From: Hordeum vulgare subsp. vulgare
Lineage: Eukaryota; Streptophyta; Magnoliopsida; Poales; Poaceae
Assembly: GCF_904849725.1 (NCBI RefSeq)
Contig: NC_058524.1
Location: forward strand, 510,802,263 to 510,866,262
Direction: 5' to 3'
Length of the DNA: 64,000 nucleotides
A program made the translations under genes and the position numbers. This document shows, in pieces, positions 11,255 through 23,225 of the stretch (positions are counted from its first letter, which is position 1; each line of letters begins with the position of its first letter). The notes beneath the pieces are model-generated. The model made no database searches. It was not told the DNA's origin and saw only the letters and a list, made by a program, of their open reading frames with translations.

Positions 11255-13288
11255 TCATCTGGATTCATAAGGCAATCTTATTTTCTTTCTAGGAAAGTGT
11301 TCCATGCCCTTCCTTAAAGGAAATTGAAATCTAATATTCCCTTCCTTCATATCGATGATAGCACCAATAGTCCTTAGGAAAGGTCTACCAAGAATAATAG
11401 GACATGTAGGATTGCAATCAATGTCAAGCACAATGAAATCCACGGGTACATAGTTCCTATTTGCAATAATAAGAACATATTTGATCCTTCCCATGGGTTT
11501 CTTGACAGTAGAATCAACAAGATGCAAATTAAGAGAACACTCTTCAATCTCATTAAAACCCAGAACATCACATAAAGACTTTGGAATCGCAAAAACACTA
11601 GCACCCAAATCACACAAAGCATTGCACTCATAGTTTTTGATTTTGATTTTGATGGTAGGTTTCCACTCATCAAGAAGCTTTCTAGGGATAGAGACTTCCA
11701 ATTCAAGTTTCTCTTCAAGAGATTTTATCATAGTTTTGACGATATGATCGGTAAAGGCCTTGTTTTGGCTATAAGCATGTGGAGAGTTTAACATCGATTG
11801 CATCAAGGAAATGCATTCAATCAAGGAGCAACTATCATAATTGAATTCCTTGAAATCCACGGTAGTAATTTCATTACTACTCAAAGTTTTAACATCTTCT
11901 ACTCCACTTTTAATGCTTTTAGCATCAAGATAGATGGACTCCGAATCATTGGGGCACTTTTCAACCAAAGTGGATTCATATCCAGCCCCATAATCATTAG
12001 GTTTGACACAAGAAAACAAAGATTCAATGGGAGTCACACCAAGCACTTTAAGATCTTCGTGATTCTCATCACGAGAACACGCCTTTTTAAGCCATTCATG
12101 TCTAGCACGAATTTGGGCGGTTCTTTCTTGGCTCTCAATCATGGAAACACGCATAGTTTTCAAAGTTTCATCCATGTTGATTTTGGGAGGAGCACATATA
12201 ACTTTCAAAGCATCAACATCAGAAGAAATTCTATCAATGCTCTTAGCCAAATCGTCAATTTTGAGTAGTTTTTCCTCTATGGACGCATTGAAAATCTATT
12301 GAGAGTTGATGAACTATTTGATATTACTCTCTAGATCAAAGGGTAATCTATTGTAATTTCCATGAGTATTGTTGTAGGAGTTGCCAAAGTTAATAGAGGA
12401 GTTACTAGAAAAAGGCCTAGGAACATAGTTTCCTCTAAAAGCATTGTTGTTGCCAAAGTTATTCCTACCAACAAAATTAACGTCCAAGCTAGTGTTGCTA
12501 CTCTCAATCAAAGAAGACAAGGTCATATCATTAGGATCCAAAGGAGCACTTCTACTAGCAACAAAATTCATTAACTCATCCATCTTAGCACTCAACGAGT
12601 TAATTTCTTCTAGAGCGTGTACCTTCTTACTAGTAGGTGACCTTTCAGTGTGCCATTGAGAGTAGTTTGTCATGATGTTGTCTAAGAGCTTTGTGGCTTC
12701 CCCTAACATGTTTTCCATGAACGTTCCACCTGAGGCGGAGTCCAAGATATTTCTAGAAGCGAAATTCAAGCCAGCGTAAAAGATTTGGATAATCATCCAA
12801 AGACTCAAGCCATGAGCGGGACAATTTCTAATCATTAATTTCATTCTCTCCCAAGATTGTGCAACATGTTCATGATCAAGTTTCTTGAAATTCATGATAT
12901 CATTACGGAGTGAGATGATCTTAGCCGGCGGAAAATACTTGGATATATAGGCATCTTTGCACTTATCCCAAGAATCGATACTATTTTTGGGCAAAGAAGA
13001 AAACCAAGTTTTTGCGCGATCTCGCAACGAGAAAGGGAAAAGCTTCAATTTCATCACGTCATTATCCATATCTTTTTTCTTTTGCATATTGCAAAGCTCA
13101 ATGAAGGTATTGAGATGGGATGCGGCATCTTCACTTGGAAGGCCAGAGAATTGCTCTTTCATAATAAGATTCAGCTAAGCGGCATTGATTTCGTATGACT
13201 CTGTGCTAGTGGCGGGAGCAATCGGAGTACTAATAAAATCATTATTATTAGTATTCGAGAAGTCACAAAGTTTGCTGTTTTCGTTCAT
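11255..13288 (-). pseudogene. gag: gag-protease gene of element A, three TAG codons in one frame
   Basis: One minus-strand frame of 678 codons from a likely ATG at 13286-13288 (MNENSKLCDFSN) to a stop at 11255-11257. The gag part has the retrotransposon capsid pattern: FPFSLRDRAKTWFSSLP, then KYFPPAKIISLRNDI and GLSLWMIIQIFYAGL, followed by an Asn-rich stretch (NNFGNNNAFRGNYVP). The C-terminal third has an aspartic-protease-like core: ALCDLGASVFAIPKSL (D-L-G-A-S for the usual D-T/S-G) and ILGRPFLRTIGAIIDM. TAG codons at 13175-13177, 12314-12316 and 12296-12298 break it; no frameshift is needed. No reverse transcriptase follows. The product would build particles and process polyprotein; here it cannot be made full length. 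Confidence 0.85.
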
Positions 13289-13486
13289 GGTGACTTCAGC
13301 AAGCAAGCAAGCACACAAGCAAACAAAGAGCAGGCGAGAAAAAGGGCGAACGAAAAGGAAAATAAAAAAGGCAAATTGGTGAAGTGGGGGAGAGGAAAAC
13401 GAGAGGCAACTGGCAAACAAAGTAAATGCAAGAGATGAGTTTGCGACACCTACTTGGATGAGTTCTTGAATTGATCTTCCTCCCTG

Positions 13487-13499
13487 GCAACGGCGCCAG
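13487..13499 (-). other. Primer-binding site of element A
   Basis: TGGCGCCGTTGCC on the minus strand, 9 bases inside the 5' LTR boundary. It is the primer site used by Athila-type grass elements. Confidence 0.9.
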
Positions 13500-13508
13500 A
13501 AATTCTTC

Positions 13509-15063
13509 TGCTCCGGCAACAAAAGTCCTTCCTTGGCGTTAGGAATTCTTCTTGTTACTTCTCTGGTTTGCGTCAGTTTTTGCCTTGAAGAGGAAAGGGT
13601 GATGCAGCACAGGAGCAGTAAGTATTTCCCTCAGTTTGAGAACCAAGGTATCGATCCAGAAGGAGGGCCTCGTCAAGTCCAGAGTACCTGCGCAAACACA
13701 AACAAGCTTGCACCCAACGCTTCAAAGGGGTTGTCAATCCCTTCAAGATTGTTTGCAAAGTGAGATCTGAAGGCAGAAAGTGCAACGAAGTAAGAAGTGT
13801 AAGGCTGAAAATATGGTGTGGAGTAGACCCTGGGGGCCATAGTGTTCACTAGAGGCTTCTCTCATAATAGCAAATATCACGGTGGGTGAACAAATTACTG
13901 TCGAGCAATTGATAGAACCGCGCAAAGTCATGACGATATCTAAGGCAATGATCCTACATATAGGCATCACGTCCGAGACAAGTGGACCGATACTTTCTGC
14001 ATCTACTACTATTACTCCACACATCGACCGCTATCCAACATGCATCTAGTGTATTGAGTTCATGACGAACAGAGTAACGCCTTAAGCAAGATGACATGAT
14101 GTAGAGGGATAATCTCAAACCAATGATGAAAACCCCATCTTTTTACCCTTGATGGTAACAACACGATGCGTGCCTCGCTACCCCTTCTATCACTGGGTGA
14201 GGTTACCGCACGGCATGAACCCAAAACCAAGCACTTCTCCCATTGCAAGAATCATAGATCTAGTTGGCCAGACAAAACCCATATCTCAAAGAGAATTACA
14301 AGGATATGAAATCATGCATAAGAGAGATTAGAAGAAACTCAAATAAGATCCATAGATAATCTGATCATAAATCCACAATTCATCAGATCTCGACAGACAC
14401 ACCGCAAAAGAAGATTACATCGGATAGGTCTCCATGAAGATCATGGAGAACTTTGTATTGAAGATCCAAGAGAGAGAAGAATCCATCTAGTTACTAGCTA
14501 TGGACCCATAGGTCTATGGTGAACTACTCACGCATCATCGGAGAGGTCATGGTGTTGATGAAGAAGCCCCCCGTGTCCGAATCCCCCCTCCGGCAGGGCA
14601 CCATAACGTGCCCCAGATGGGATCTTGCGGAGACAGAAGCTTGCGGCGGCAGAAAAGTACTTTCGATGATCTCCTGTTTTTTTGGGATTTTTAGGGAATT
14701 TATAGGCGCAACCCCTAGGTTAGGGGGCGCTCAGGGGGCCCACAAGCGTGTGGGCCACGGCCTACCCCCTGGCCGTGGGTTGGGGGCTTGTGGGGCCCCT
14801 GAGGCTCCCCTGCCTTGGCTCCCAAGCTTCCCGATCTTCTTCCGTTCGAGAAAAAATCTTTTCGGGGATTTTCTTCCGTTTGGACTCCGTTTCAAAAACT
14901 TCTCTGAAAGGGGTCAAAAACATGAAAAAAACAGGAACTGGCACTTGGCACTGAGTTAATAAGTTAGTCCCAAAAATATATAAAAGGTATGCAAAACATC
15001 CAAAGTTTGACAAGATAATAGCATGAAACCATCAAAAATTATAGATACGTTGGAGACGTATCA
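13509..15063 (-). repeat. 5' LTR of element A
   Basis: 1555 bp. It ends GGAGACGTATCA on the + strand, i.e. the element starts TGATACGTCTCC. A TATAAAT-type motif (reverse of ATTTATA) lies near 14699-14705 and may be the promoter. Confidence 0.9.
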
Positions 15064-15068
15064 GGCAA

Positions 15069-16355
15069 CTGGACTACAGGGTCAGAGGGGATGACTGCTC
15101 CACCTATACTAAATAGTTTAAAGATACAGTACTGAAAGTAGCAGTTCATCAAAAATAGGCTATGCATCAGATATAGGAGCTAAGTAAAACAGTAGCAAAA
15201 TTATAATGCAAGCAGGAGGAAGAAAGACATATGTGATATAGGGATGGTCAAGGGGGTTTGCTTGCCTTGTTGCTCTGAGGCAAAGGGCTGGTCGTCGGGA
15301 GGGTAGATGTACACGGCAACAACGTCAGTCTTGGGGTCTATCGGTAAGAAGAGGGGGGAGAAACAAGAAATAACATTAACAGGTGCAACACTAAGCATGA
15401 CATGGCAATATGCAGGCTAGGCATGAGCTAACGAGTAACATCTGTCATAGACGGGTCGGGAAAATATCAGATGATATTTCCCGGGTCTGTGGCTACTACC
15501 AGTCAGACTGAAAATGATGGAAAAGTTCCACGTTTTCTATGCTAGGGACGCGTGACAGACAAATGGACCGCGTATCCGGGTTCGTCTCGTTCTGCTGATC
15601 AACTTTCAAGTTAAAAATATTTTCATCTGAGCTACGGTTTATTTTATATTAATTTCTAAAGTTTTATTAATATTTAGAAATTAAAAACAGATTTAATTAA
15701 TTATTAAAAGCTATTATGACATCAGCATGATGTCATGCTGACATCAGCAATTGACTGGTCAACTGACTAGTGGGTCCTACGTGTCATAGGCACATTTATT
15801 ATTTTAGATTTTATTAATACTAATCAGATTATTTAGTGGGGTGGGACCCACCTGTCATACGGTTAGGTTAATTAATTTATTTTAAACAGATTATATAATA
15901 ATTTACTTAATTAATATATCTAATATTTAAACATTATATTATCCACTAATTAATGAATTAGCTAATTAAACATTATATCAACTAATTACTTATTTATTTA
16001 TATTATTATTATTGCATGTTTTCTATGAGGGGCCCCACGTGTCATTTGGTGGGGGGGGGGGGGTTGTGGGGCCCATATGTCATTGGGACAGCGAGCACCC
16101 ACCTACATACACACGCATCTCTACACACAAATTTACTCATACACACATTCTTACATACAAACATATTTTGCGTATACACACACATGCATGTACATATATA
16201 CATATACATGCCTTTACACACACATATATCTAAGTACTTTCTTTTTCGTTTTTCTTCTTTACATACACAAACGCACAAATCACATGGGGGTTATCCCCAA
16301 TACACAATTCGCACGGGCGGGGTGCCGGACCAAATGGAGAAGGAAGAGAGGGGGC
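15069..16355 (-). repeat. Solo LTR, third segment (AT-rich, with CA/TA repeat)
   Basis: Holds an AT-rich part (15600-16010), TGACATCAGCA-type repeats at 15718-15750, an inverted W-box pair TTGACTGGTCAA at 15751-15762, a G-run at 16051-16064 and a degenerate CA/TA microsatellite at 16100-16230. The overlapping ORFs at 16012-16405 arise from the microsatellite. Confidence 0.75.
16100..16230. repeat. Degenerate (CA/TA)n-rich microsatellite region
   Basis: Runs such as ACATACACACGCAT and TACACACACATGCATG form an impure alternating purine-pyrimidine tract. It lies inside the solo LTR. Confidence 0.8.
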
Positions 16356-17864
16356 TGCTACCTCTTGAGCTTGCGTTGGTTTTTCCCTTGAAGAGGAAAG
16401 GGTGATGCAGCACAGTAGCAGTAAGTATTTCCCTCAGTTTGAGAACCAAGGTATCAATCCAGTAGGAGAATCAAGCCAAGTGTTCAGAGTACCTGCGCAA
16501 ACACAAACAAGCTTCCACCCAACGCTATAAAGGGGTTGTCAATCCTTTCAAGATTGATTGCAAAGTGAGATCTGAAGGTGGAAAGTGCAACAAAGTAAAA
16601 GTGTAGGGCTGAAAATATGATGTGAAGTAGACCCAGGGGCCATAGTGTTCACTAGAGGCTTCTCTCAAGATAGCAAATGTTACGGTGGGTGAACGAATTA
16701 CAGTCGAGCTATTGATAGAACCGCGCAAAGTCATGACGATATCTAAGGCAATGATCATACATATAGGCATCACGTCCGAGACAAGTAGACCGATACTTTC
16801 TGCATCTACTACTATTACTCCACACATCGACCGCTATCCAACATGCATCTAGTGTATTGAATTCATTACAAACAGAGTAACACCTTAAGCAAGATGACAT
16901 GATGTAGAGGGATAAATTCATGCAATAGATAGAAACCCCATCTTTTTACCCTTGATGGCAACAACACGATGCGTGCCTCGCTACCCCTTCTGTCACCGAG
17001 TGAGGTCACCGCACACTATGAACCCAAAACCAAGCACTTCTCCCATTGCAAGAACTATAGATCAAGTTGGCCAAACGAAACCCACAACTCGAAGAGAATT
17101 ACAAGGATATGAAATCATGCATATACGAGATCAGAAGAAACTCAAATAAGATTCATAGATAATCTGATCATAAATCCACAATTCATTGGATCTCGACAAA
17201 CACACCACAAAAGAAGATTACATCTGATAGATCTCCATGAAGATCATGGAGAACTTTGTATTGAAGATCCAACAGAGAGAAGAAGCCATCTAGCTACTAG
17301 CTATGGACCCGAAGTTCTATGGTGAACTACTCACGCATCATCGGAGAGGCAATGGTGTTGATGAAGAAGCCCTCCGTGTCCGAATCCCCCCTTCGTCAGG
17401 GCACCAGAACATGCCCCAGATGGGATCTTGCGGAGACAGAAGCTTGCGGCGGCGGAAAAGTATTTTCGTGGCTCTCTCTCGTGGTTTCAGATTTTTCGGC
17501 GATTTATAGGCGGAAGAACTAGGGCAGAGGAGCCCCAGGGGGCCCACAAGCCTGCTAGGCGTGCCCCCTGGCCGCGGCTAGGGGGCTTGTGGCCTCCCCT
17601 GGTGCCCTGTGCCTTGGTTCTCAAGCTTCCTGCGTATCTTCTATTCCAGAAAAAAATCTTTCCGGAAGTTTTATTCCGTTTGGACTCCGTTTAAAATTCT
17701 CCTCTGAAAAAGGTCAAAAACACGGAAAAAATAGGAACTGGCACTTAGCAGTGAGTTAATAAGTTAGTCCCAAAAAAGATATAAAATGCATACAAAACAT
17801 CCAAAGTTTGACAAGATAATAGCATGGAACCATCAAAAATTATAGATACTTTCGAGACGTATCA
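16356..17864 (-). repeat. 3' LTR of element B
   Basis: 1509 bp, + strand start TGCTACCTCTTGAGC, end GAGACGTATCA. Confidence 0.9.
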
Positions 17865-17879
17865 AGCATCCCCAAGCTT
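17865..17879 (-). other. Polypurine tract of element B
   Basis: Identical 15 bases to the tract of element A (AAGCTTGGGGATGCT on the minus strand), abutting the 3' LTR. Confidence 0.85.
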
Positions 17880-20600
17880 AACTCCTGCTCGTCCTCGAGT
17901 AGGGAAGTGATAAAGACTGAATTTTTGATGTGGAATGCTACCTGGCATATTTGTCCTTTGTAACTTTTTTCATGTGACATGAATGTTCAGATCCGTAAGA
18001 TTCAAAACAATAGTTCGCTATTGACATGAAAACAATAATACTTAAAGCAAAGTAGCAAGGTAATCATGAACTTTCGAAATAACAAGGCCAAAGAAAGTTA
18101 TCCCTATAAAATCATATAGTCTGGCTATGCTCCATCATCCCCACACAATGAATTTAAATCTTGCACAACCCCGGTATTTTCCAAGTAATTGTTTTCGCAC
18201 TCTTACTTTCTCAAACCTTTTTCAACTATCACGCAATACATGAGCGTGAGCCATGGATATAGCACTATAGGTGGAATAGAGTGTGGTGGAGGTTGTGAGG
18301 CAAAAAGGAGGAGATGGTCACATGGACTCGGCGTATCAAAGGGCTATGGAGATGCCCATTAATAGTTATCAATGTGGATGAGTAGGGATTACCATGCAAT
18401 GGATGCACTAAGAGCTATAAGTGTGTGAAAGCTCAAAAGGAGAACTAGTGGGTGTGCATCCAACTTGCTTGCTCACGAAGACCTAGGGCAATTTTGAGGA
18501 AGCCCATCATTGGAATATACAAGCCAAGTTATATAATGAAGATTCCCACTAGTATATGGTGGTGACAAAGCAAGAGACTCTCAATCATGAAGAACACGGT
18601 GCTATTATGAAGCACAAGTGTGGAAAAACATAGTAGCATTGTCCCTTCTCTCTTTTTATATCATTTTTTTATTTTTATTTTTTTTGTTTGGGCTCTTTGG
18701 CCTCTTTCCATTTTTTTTGTGGGCAACTTTGGCCTCTTTCTTTTTTATTTCCTCACATGGGACAATGCTCTAATAATGATGATCATCACACTTTTATTTA
18801 CTCACAGCTCAATGCTTAGAACAATCATGACTCTATAGGAAATGCCTCCGGCAGTGTAGTGGGATGTGCAACGATCTAGCTTAGCGTATGACTCGCTAGC
18901 TATCTTACGATCATGCAATGGCAACATGTAAGTGACGGCACAAGTCATGAGACGGAATGGTGGGAGTTGCATGGCAATATATCTCGGAATGGCTATGAAA
19001 AGGCCATGATAGGTAGGTATGGTGGCTGTTTTGAGGAAGGTCTATGGTGGAAGGTGAAAGTGCATTTATACCATGGACTCACATTAGTCATAAAGAACTC
19101 ACATACTTATTGCGAAAGTTTTTATTAGTAACCGAAACAAAGTGCTAAACGCATACTCCTAGGGGAAGGGTTGGTAGGTGTTAACCATCGCGCGATCCCG
19201 ACCGCAACACAAAAGATGACAGTCAATGAATCAATTATGCTCCGACTTCCTAACATAGCGGTTCACCACACGTGCATGTTACGGGAATCACTAACTTCAA
19301 CACAAGTATTTCTAGATTCACAACACCCTACTAACATGACTCTTAATATTACCAAATCCATGTCTGAAAACTAATTGAGAGGAATCAAACTTCTCTTTCT
19401 AATCAATGCACAAGAATATGGAAGTTTTATTGTATCCTCTTTGGATGCCTATCATCTTTAGGACTACTTTCATAACACAAGCCAACTACCAAGTTACTCA
19501 GAGAGAGCACTCTCAAAAAGATATAAGTGAAGATCGAGAGTTCTTATTTCTCCAAAATATGACATCGCCGTGCTCTACAAAGATCTAAGTGAAGCACTAG
19601 AGCAAAGTTTTTAGCTCAAAAGATATAAGTGAAGCACATGTGAGCTAAATTGCCTAACTCAAAAGATATAAGCGAAGCTCAAAGAGTATTCTAGGAAATT
19701 CACGATGAGTGCATGACTTCCTCAAAAGGTGTGCAGCAAGGATGATTGTGACACAACAAAAAGAAAAGACTCCTACGATACAAGACGCTCCAAGCAAAAC
19801 ACATATCATGTGGTGAATAAAAATATAGCTCCAAGTAATGTTACCGATGGATTGAAGATGAAAGAGGGGATGCCTTCCCGGGGTATCCCCAAGCTTAGGC
19901 TTTTTGGTGTCCTTGAATTTGGCTTGGGATGCCTTGGCCATCCCCAAGCTTGAGCTCTTTCCACTCTTTATCTCATCGTCCATGAGAACATCACCCAAAA
20001 CTTGAAAACTTCACAACGCAAAACTTAAACAGAAACTCGTGATATCATTAGCACAAGAAAACAAACTACCACCTCTTTAGGTACTGTATCAAACTTGATT
20101 TCTATTTATATTGGTGTTATATTACTGTATTCTCACTTTTCCATGGCTAGTACCCCCCGATACTATCCATAGTTTCATCAAAATAAGCAATCAACACAAC
20201 AAAAACAGAATCTGTCAAAAACAGACCAGTCTGTAGCAATCTGTATACTTCGTATACTTATGTATCTAAAAAATTATGAAAAATTACGACAGTTTGGGAA
20301 ATTGGCGTATCAACCAGAAGCAAAAAGAATCAACTCAAAAGATCTTTATGGATAAAAACGAAAAATAATTTCGTGAGCGAACAGTTTCTATCTTTTTCCA
20401 GCAAGATCAAACAACCATCACCAAAACTACTCATAAAGGTTTTACTTGTCTCAAACACAAAAAGAAACACAAAAGACACAATCATAATAGAATTATGATG
20501 GTGTGGACGCAACAAAACAGAAAGCAAAAAGCAAAGATAAATTCATTGGGTTGCCTGCCAACAAGCGCTATTGTTTAACGCCCTTAGCTAGGCATTGATA
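17880..20600 (-). other. Non-coding 3' internal region of element B
   Basis: Homologous to 8541-11199 of element A. No domain-bearing ORF. It includes T-rich runs at 18655-18720 and short direct repeats of AAAAGATATAAGTGAAG (19515-19680). Confidence 0.75.
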
Positions 20601-20612
20601 ATTCAATGATGC

Positions 20613-21362
20613 TCACACAAAAGACAAGAATTGAAGCACAACGAGAGCATCATAAAGCATGTGAAAATGACATCTAAGTCTAACATACTTCCTATGCATA
20701 GGCATTTTATAGCAAAATAGATTGTCAAGACAACCAATAGTTACCATATGCAAGGAAGAAGAAAGAGACAATATCAATCTCAACATAACGAGAGGTAAAT
20801 TAGTGACATGAAAGTTTCTACCACAATATTTTCCTCTCTCATAGCAACTACATGTGGGATCATATTCAAATTCAACAATATAGCTATCACATAGGATATT
20901 CTTTTCATGATCCACATGCATGCAAAGTTGACGCTCTTAAAAAATAGTGGGATTATCATCAACTGAAGTCATGACTTCTCCAATCCCACTTTCAATATTA
21001 TTGCAAATATCATAATCATCATGAGGCTTAAACAAATTTTCAAGATCATAAGAAAAATCATTACCCCAATCATGATCATTGCAACAAGTAGTGGACATAG
21101 CAAAAATAGCATCCCCAAGCTTAGGGTTTTGCATATTTTTAGCATGATTGACACTAATAGGATTTATAGTGAAACCATTGCAATCATGCTTTTCATTCAA
21201 GGAGCCCTCATGAATCACTTCATAAATGTCTTTATCACGATTTTCAGATTCACGCATCTCAAGCAAAACTCCATAAAGATAGTCAAGTGCACTCAACTCA
21301 CTAGCAATTGGATCAACATAATTGGATCTCTTAAAGAGATTAGCAAGTGGATGAGGATCCAT
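20613..21362 (-). pseudogene. ORF of unknown function in element B (two open parts separated by TAA)
   Basis: A minus-strand frame opens MDPHPLANLFKRSNYVDP at 21362 and stays open for 141 codons to TAA at 20937-20939. It then continues in frame as ERQLCMHVDHEKNILC to a stop at 20613. The first part is acidic, His/Cys-containing and soluble-looking (CNGFTINPISVNHAKNM, TTCCNDHDWGNDFSYDLENL); the second is hydrophobic towards its end. It matches no gag, protease or polymerase motif I know. From memory, similar ORFs recur in wheat and barley Athila-type repeats, so it may be a family-specific protein. It occupies the place of gag, downstream of the primer site. Confidence 0.6.
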
Positions 21363-21637
21363 ATCACTAGATTTTCAGCAAGCGAAGATGCAAGCATTTT
21401 GAAGGCACATGGCAACACAAGCAAACAAAAGGAAAGAAAAGAAAGGGCGAACGAAAAAGGCAATTTTTTTTGTAAATTTTTGTTTTTCAGAAGTGGGGGT
21501 GAGGAAAACGAGAGGCAAAAAAAGTAAATGAAATAGATGAATTTGCGACACTTACTTGGATAAGCTTCACTTAGAATAGTCCCCGGTGCCAGAAATTGAC
21601 ACGTTGAAGGAAGACTATTCTTGACTTGATGCTCCCC

Positions 21638-21650
21638 GGCAACGGCGCCA
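21638..21650 (-). other. Extra primer-binding-site copy of element B
   Basis: TGGCGCCGTTGCC on the minus strand, 59 bp away from the functional-position copy and set in the same flanking text (GACTATTCTTGACTTGAT). A third, decayed relative (CCCCGGTGCCAGAAATT) lies at 21581-21597. Confidence 0.85.
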
Positions 21651-21696
21651 GAAATTGGCACCTTGACGAGAGACTATTCTTGACTTGATCCTCCCC

Positions 21697-21709
21697 GGCA
21701 ACGGCGCCA
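21697..21709 (-). other. Primer-binding site of element B at the LTR boundary
   Basis: TGGCGCCGTTGCC on the minus strand, 11 bases from the 5' LTR (21721). This position matches the site in element A. Confidence 0.9.
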
Positions 21710-21720
21710 TAAATTCTCCT

Positions 21721-23220
21721 TGCTACCTCTTGAGCTTGCGTTGGTTTTTCCCTTGAAGCGGAAAGGGTGATGCAGCACAGTAGCAGTAAGTATATCCCTC
21801 AGTTTGAGAACCAAGGTATCAATCCAGTAGGAGAATCAAGCCAAGTGTTCAGAGTACCTGCACAAACACAAACAAGCTTGCACCTAACGCTATAAAGGGG
21901 TTGTCAATCCTTTCAAGATTGATTGCAAAGTGAGATCTGAAGGTGGAAAGTGCAACAAAGTAAAAGTGTAGGGCTGAAAATAAGATGTGAAGTAGACCCG
22001 GGGTCCATAGTGTTCACTAGAGGCTTCTCTCAAGATAGCAAATATTATGGTGGGTGAACGAATTACTGTTGAGCAATTGGTAGAACCGCGCAAAGTCATG
22101 ACGATATCTAAGGCAATGATCATAGATATAGACATCACGTCCGAGACAAGTAGACCGATACTTTCTGCATCTACTACTATTACTCCACACATTGACCGCT
22201 ATCCAACATGCATCTAGTGTATTGAGTTCATGACAAACAGAGTAACGCCTTAAGCAATATGACATGATGTAGAGGGATAAATTCATGCAATAGATATAAA
22301 ACCCATCTTTTTACCCTTGATGACAACAACACGATGCGTGCCTCGCTACCCCTTCTGTCACTGGGTGAGGTCACCGCACGGTATGAACCCAAAACCAAGC
22401 ATTTCTCCCATTGCAAGAACTGTAGATCAAGTTGGCCAAACGAAACCCACAACTCGAAGAGAATTACAAGGATATGAAATCATGCATATAAGAGATCAGA
22501 AGAAACTCAAATAAGATTCATAGATAATCTAATCATAAATCCACAATTCATTGGATCTCGACAAACACACCGCAAAAGAAGGTTACATCTGATAGATCTC
22601 CATGAAGATCATGGAGAACTTTGTATTGAAGATCCAAGAGAGAGAAGAAGCCATATAGCTACTAGCTATGGACCCGAAGGTCTATGGTGAACTACTCACG
22701 CATCATCGGAGAGGCAATGGTGTTGATGAAGAAGCCCTCCGTGTCAGAATCCCCCCTCCGGCAGGGCACCAGAACGTGCCCCAGATGGGATCTTGTGGAG
22801 ACAGAAGCTTGCGGCAGTGGAAAAGTATTTTCGTGGCTCTCTCTCGTGGTTTCAGATTTTTCGGGGATTTATAGGCGGAAGAACTAGGGCAGAGGAGCCC
22901 CAGGGGGCCCACAAGCCTGCTAGGCGCGGGCCCCCTGGCCGCGGCTAGGGGGCTTGTGGCCTCCCCTGGTGCCCTCTGCCTTGGTTCTCAAGCTTCCTAC
23001 GTATCTTCTGTTCCAAAAAATATATATTTCTGGAGGTTTTATTCCGTTTGGACTCCGTTTAAAATTCTCCTGTGAAAAAGTCAAAAAAACGGAAAAACAG
23101 TAGGCACTGAGTTAATAAGTTAGTCCCAAAAAAGATATAAAATGCATACAAAACATCCAAAGTTTGACAAGATAATAACATGGAACCATAAAAAATTATA
23201 GATACGTTGGAGACGTGTGA
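21721..23220 (-). repeat. 5' LTR of element B
   Basis: 1500 bp. It begins TGCTACCTCTTGAGC on the + strand, as the left copy does. The outer end GAGACGTGTGA has two changes from GAGACGTATCA. Confidence 0.9.
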
Positions 23221-23225
23221 GGGGC

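Larger units (their letters stand above)
6974..15063 (-). mobile_element. Athila-type Gypsy element A (Sabrina/Fatima-like), gag-protease only
   Basis: 8090 bp with two LTRs of 1552 and 1555 bp, target duplication GGCAA (6969-6973 and 15064-15068), primer site at 13487-13499 and polypurine tract at 8526-8540. Reading on the minus strand, it encodes gag and a protease-like domain, followed by about 2.7 kb of non-coding DNA where reverse transcriptase and integrase would be expected. It therefore looks non-autonomous and would need proteins from a related complete element. Its LTR and 3' internal region are closely related to element B. The family name is from memory of wheat and barley repeats and should be checked. 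Confidence 0.85.
16356..23220 (-). mobile_element. Athila-type Gypsy element B, gag-less derivative related to element A
   Basis: 6865 bp, target duplication GGGGC (16351-16355 and 23221-23225), LTRs of 1509 and 1500 bp. Its LTRs and 3' internal region are close to those of A, but where A has gag-protease B has a different minus-strand ORF. The outer end of the right LTR reads GACGTGTGA where A has GACGTATCA, so the element's first bases are TC rather than TG. No gag, protease, reverse transcriptase or integrase was found; it must have been moved by other elements' proteins. Confidence 0.85.

Noticed and set aside
16012..16405. His/Thr-rich ORFs at the CA/TA repeat
   Set aside because: Created by the microsatellite; no start context or homology.
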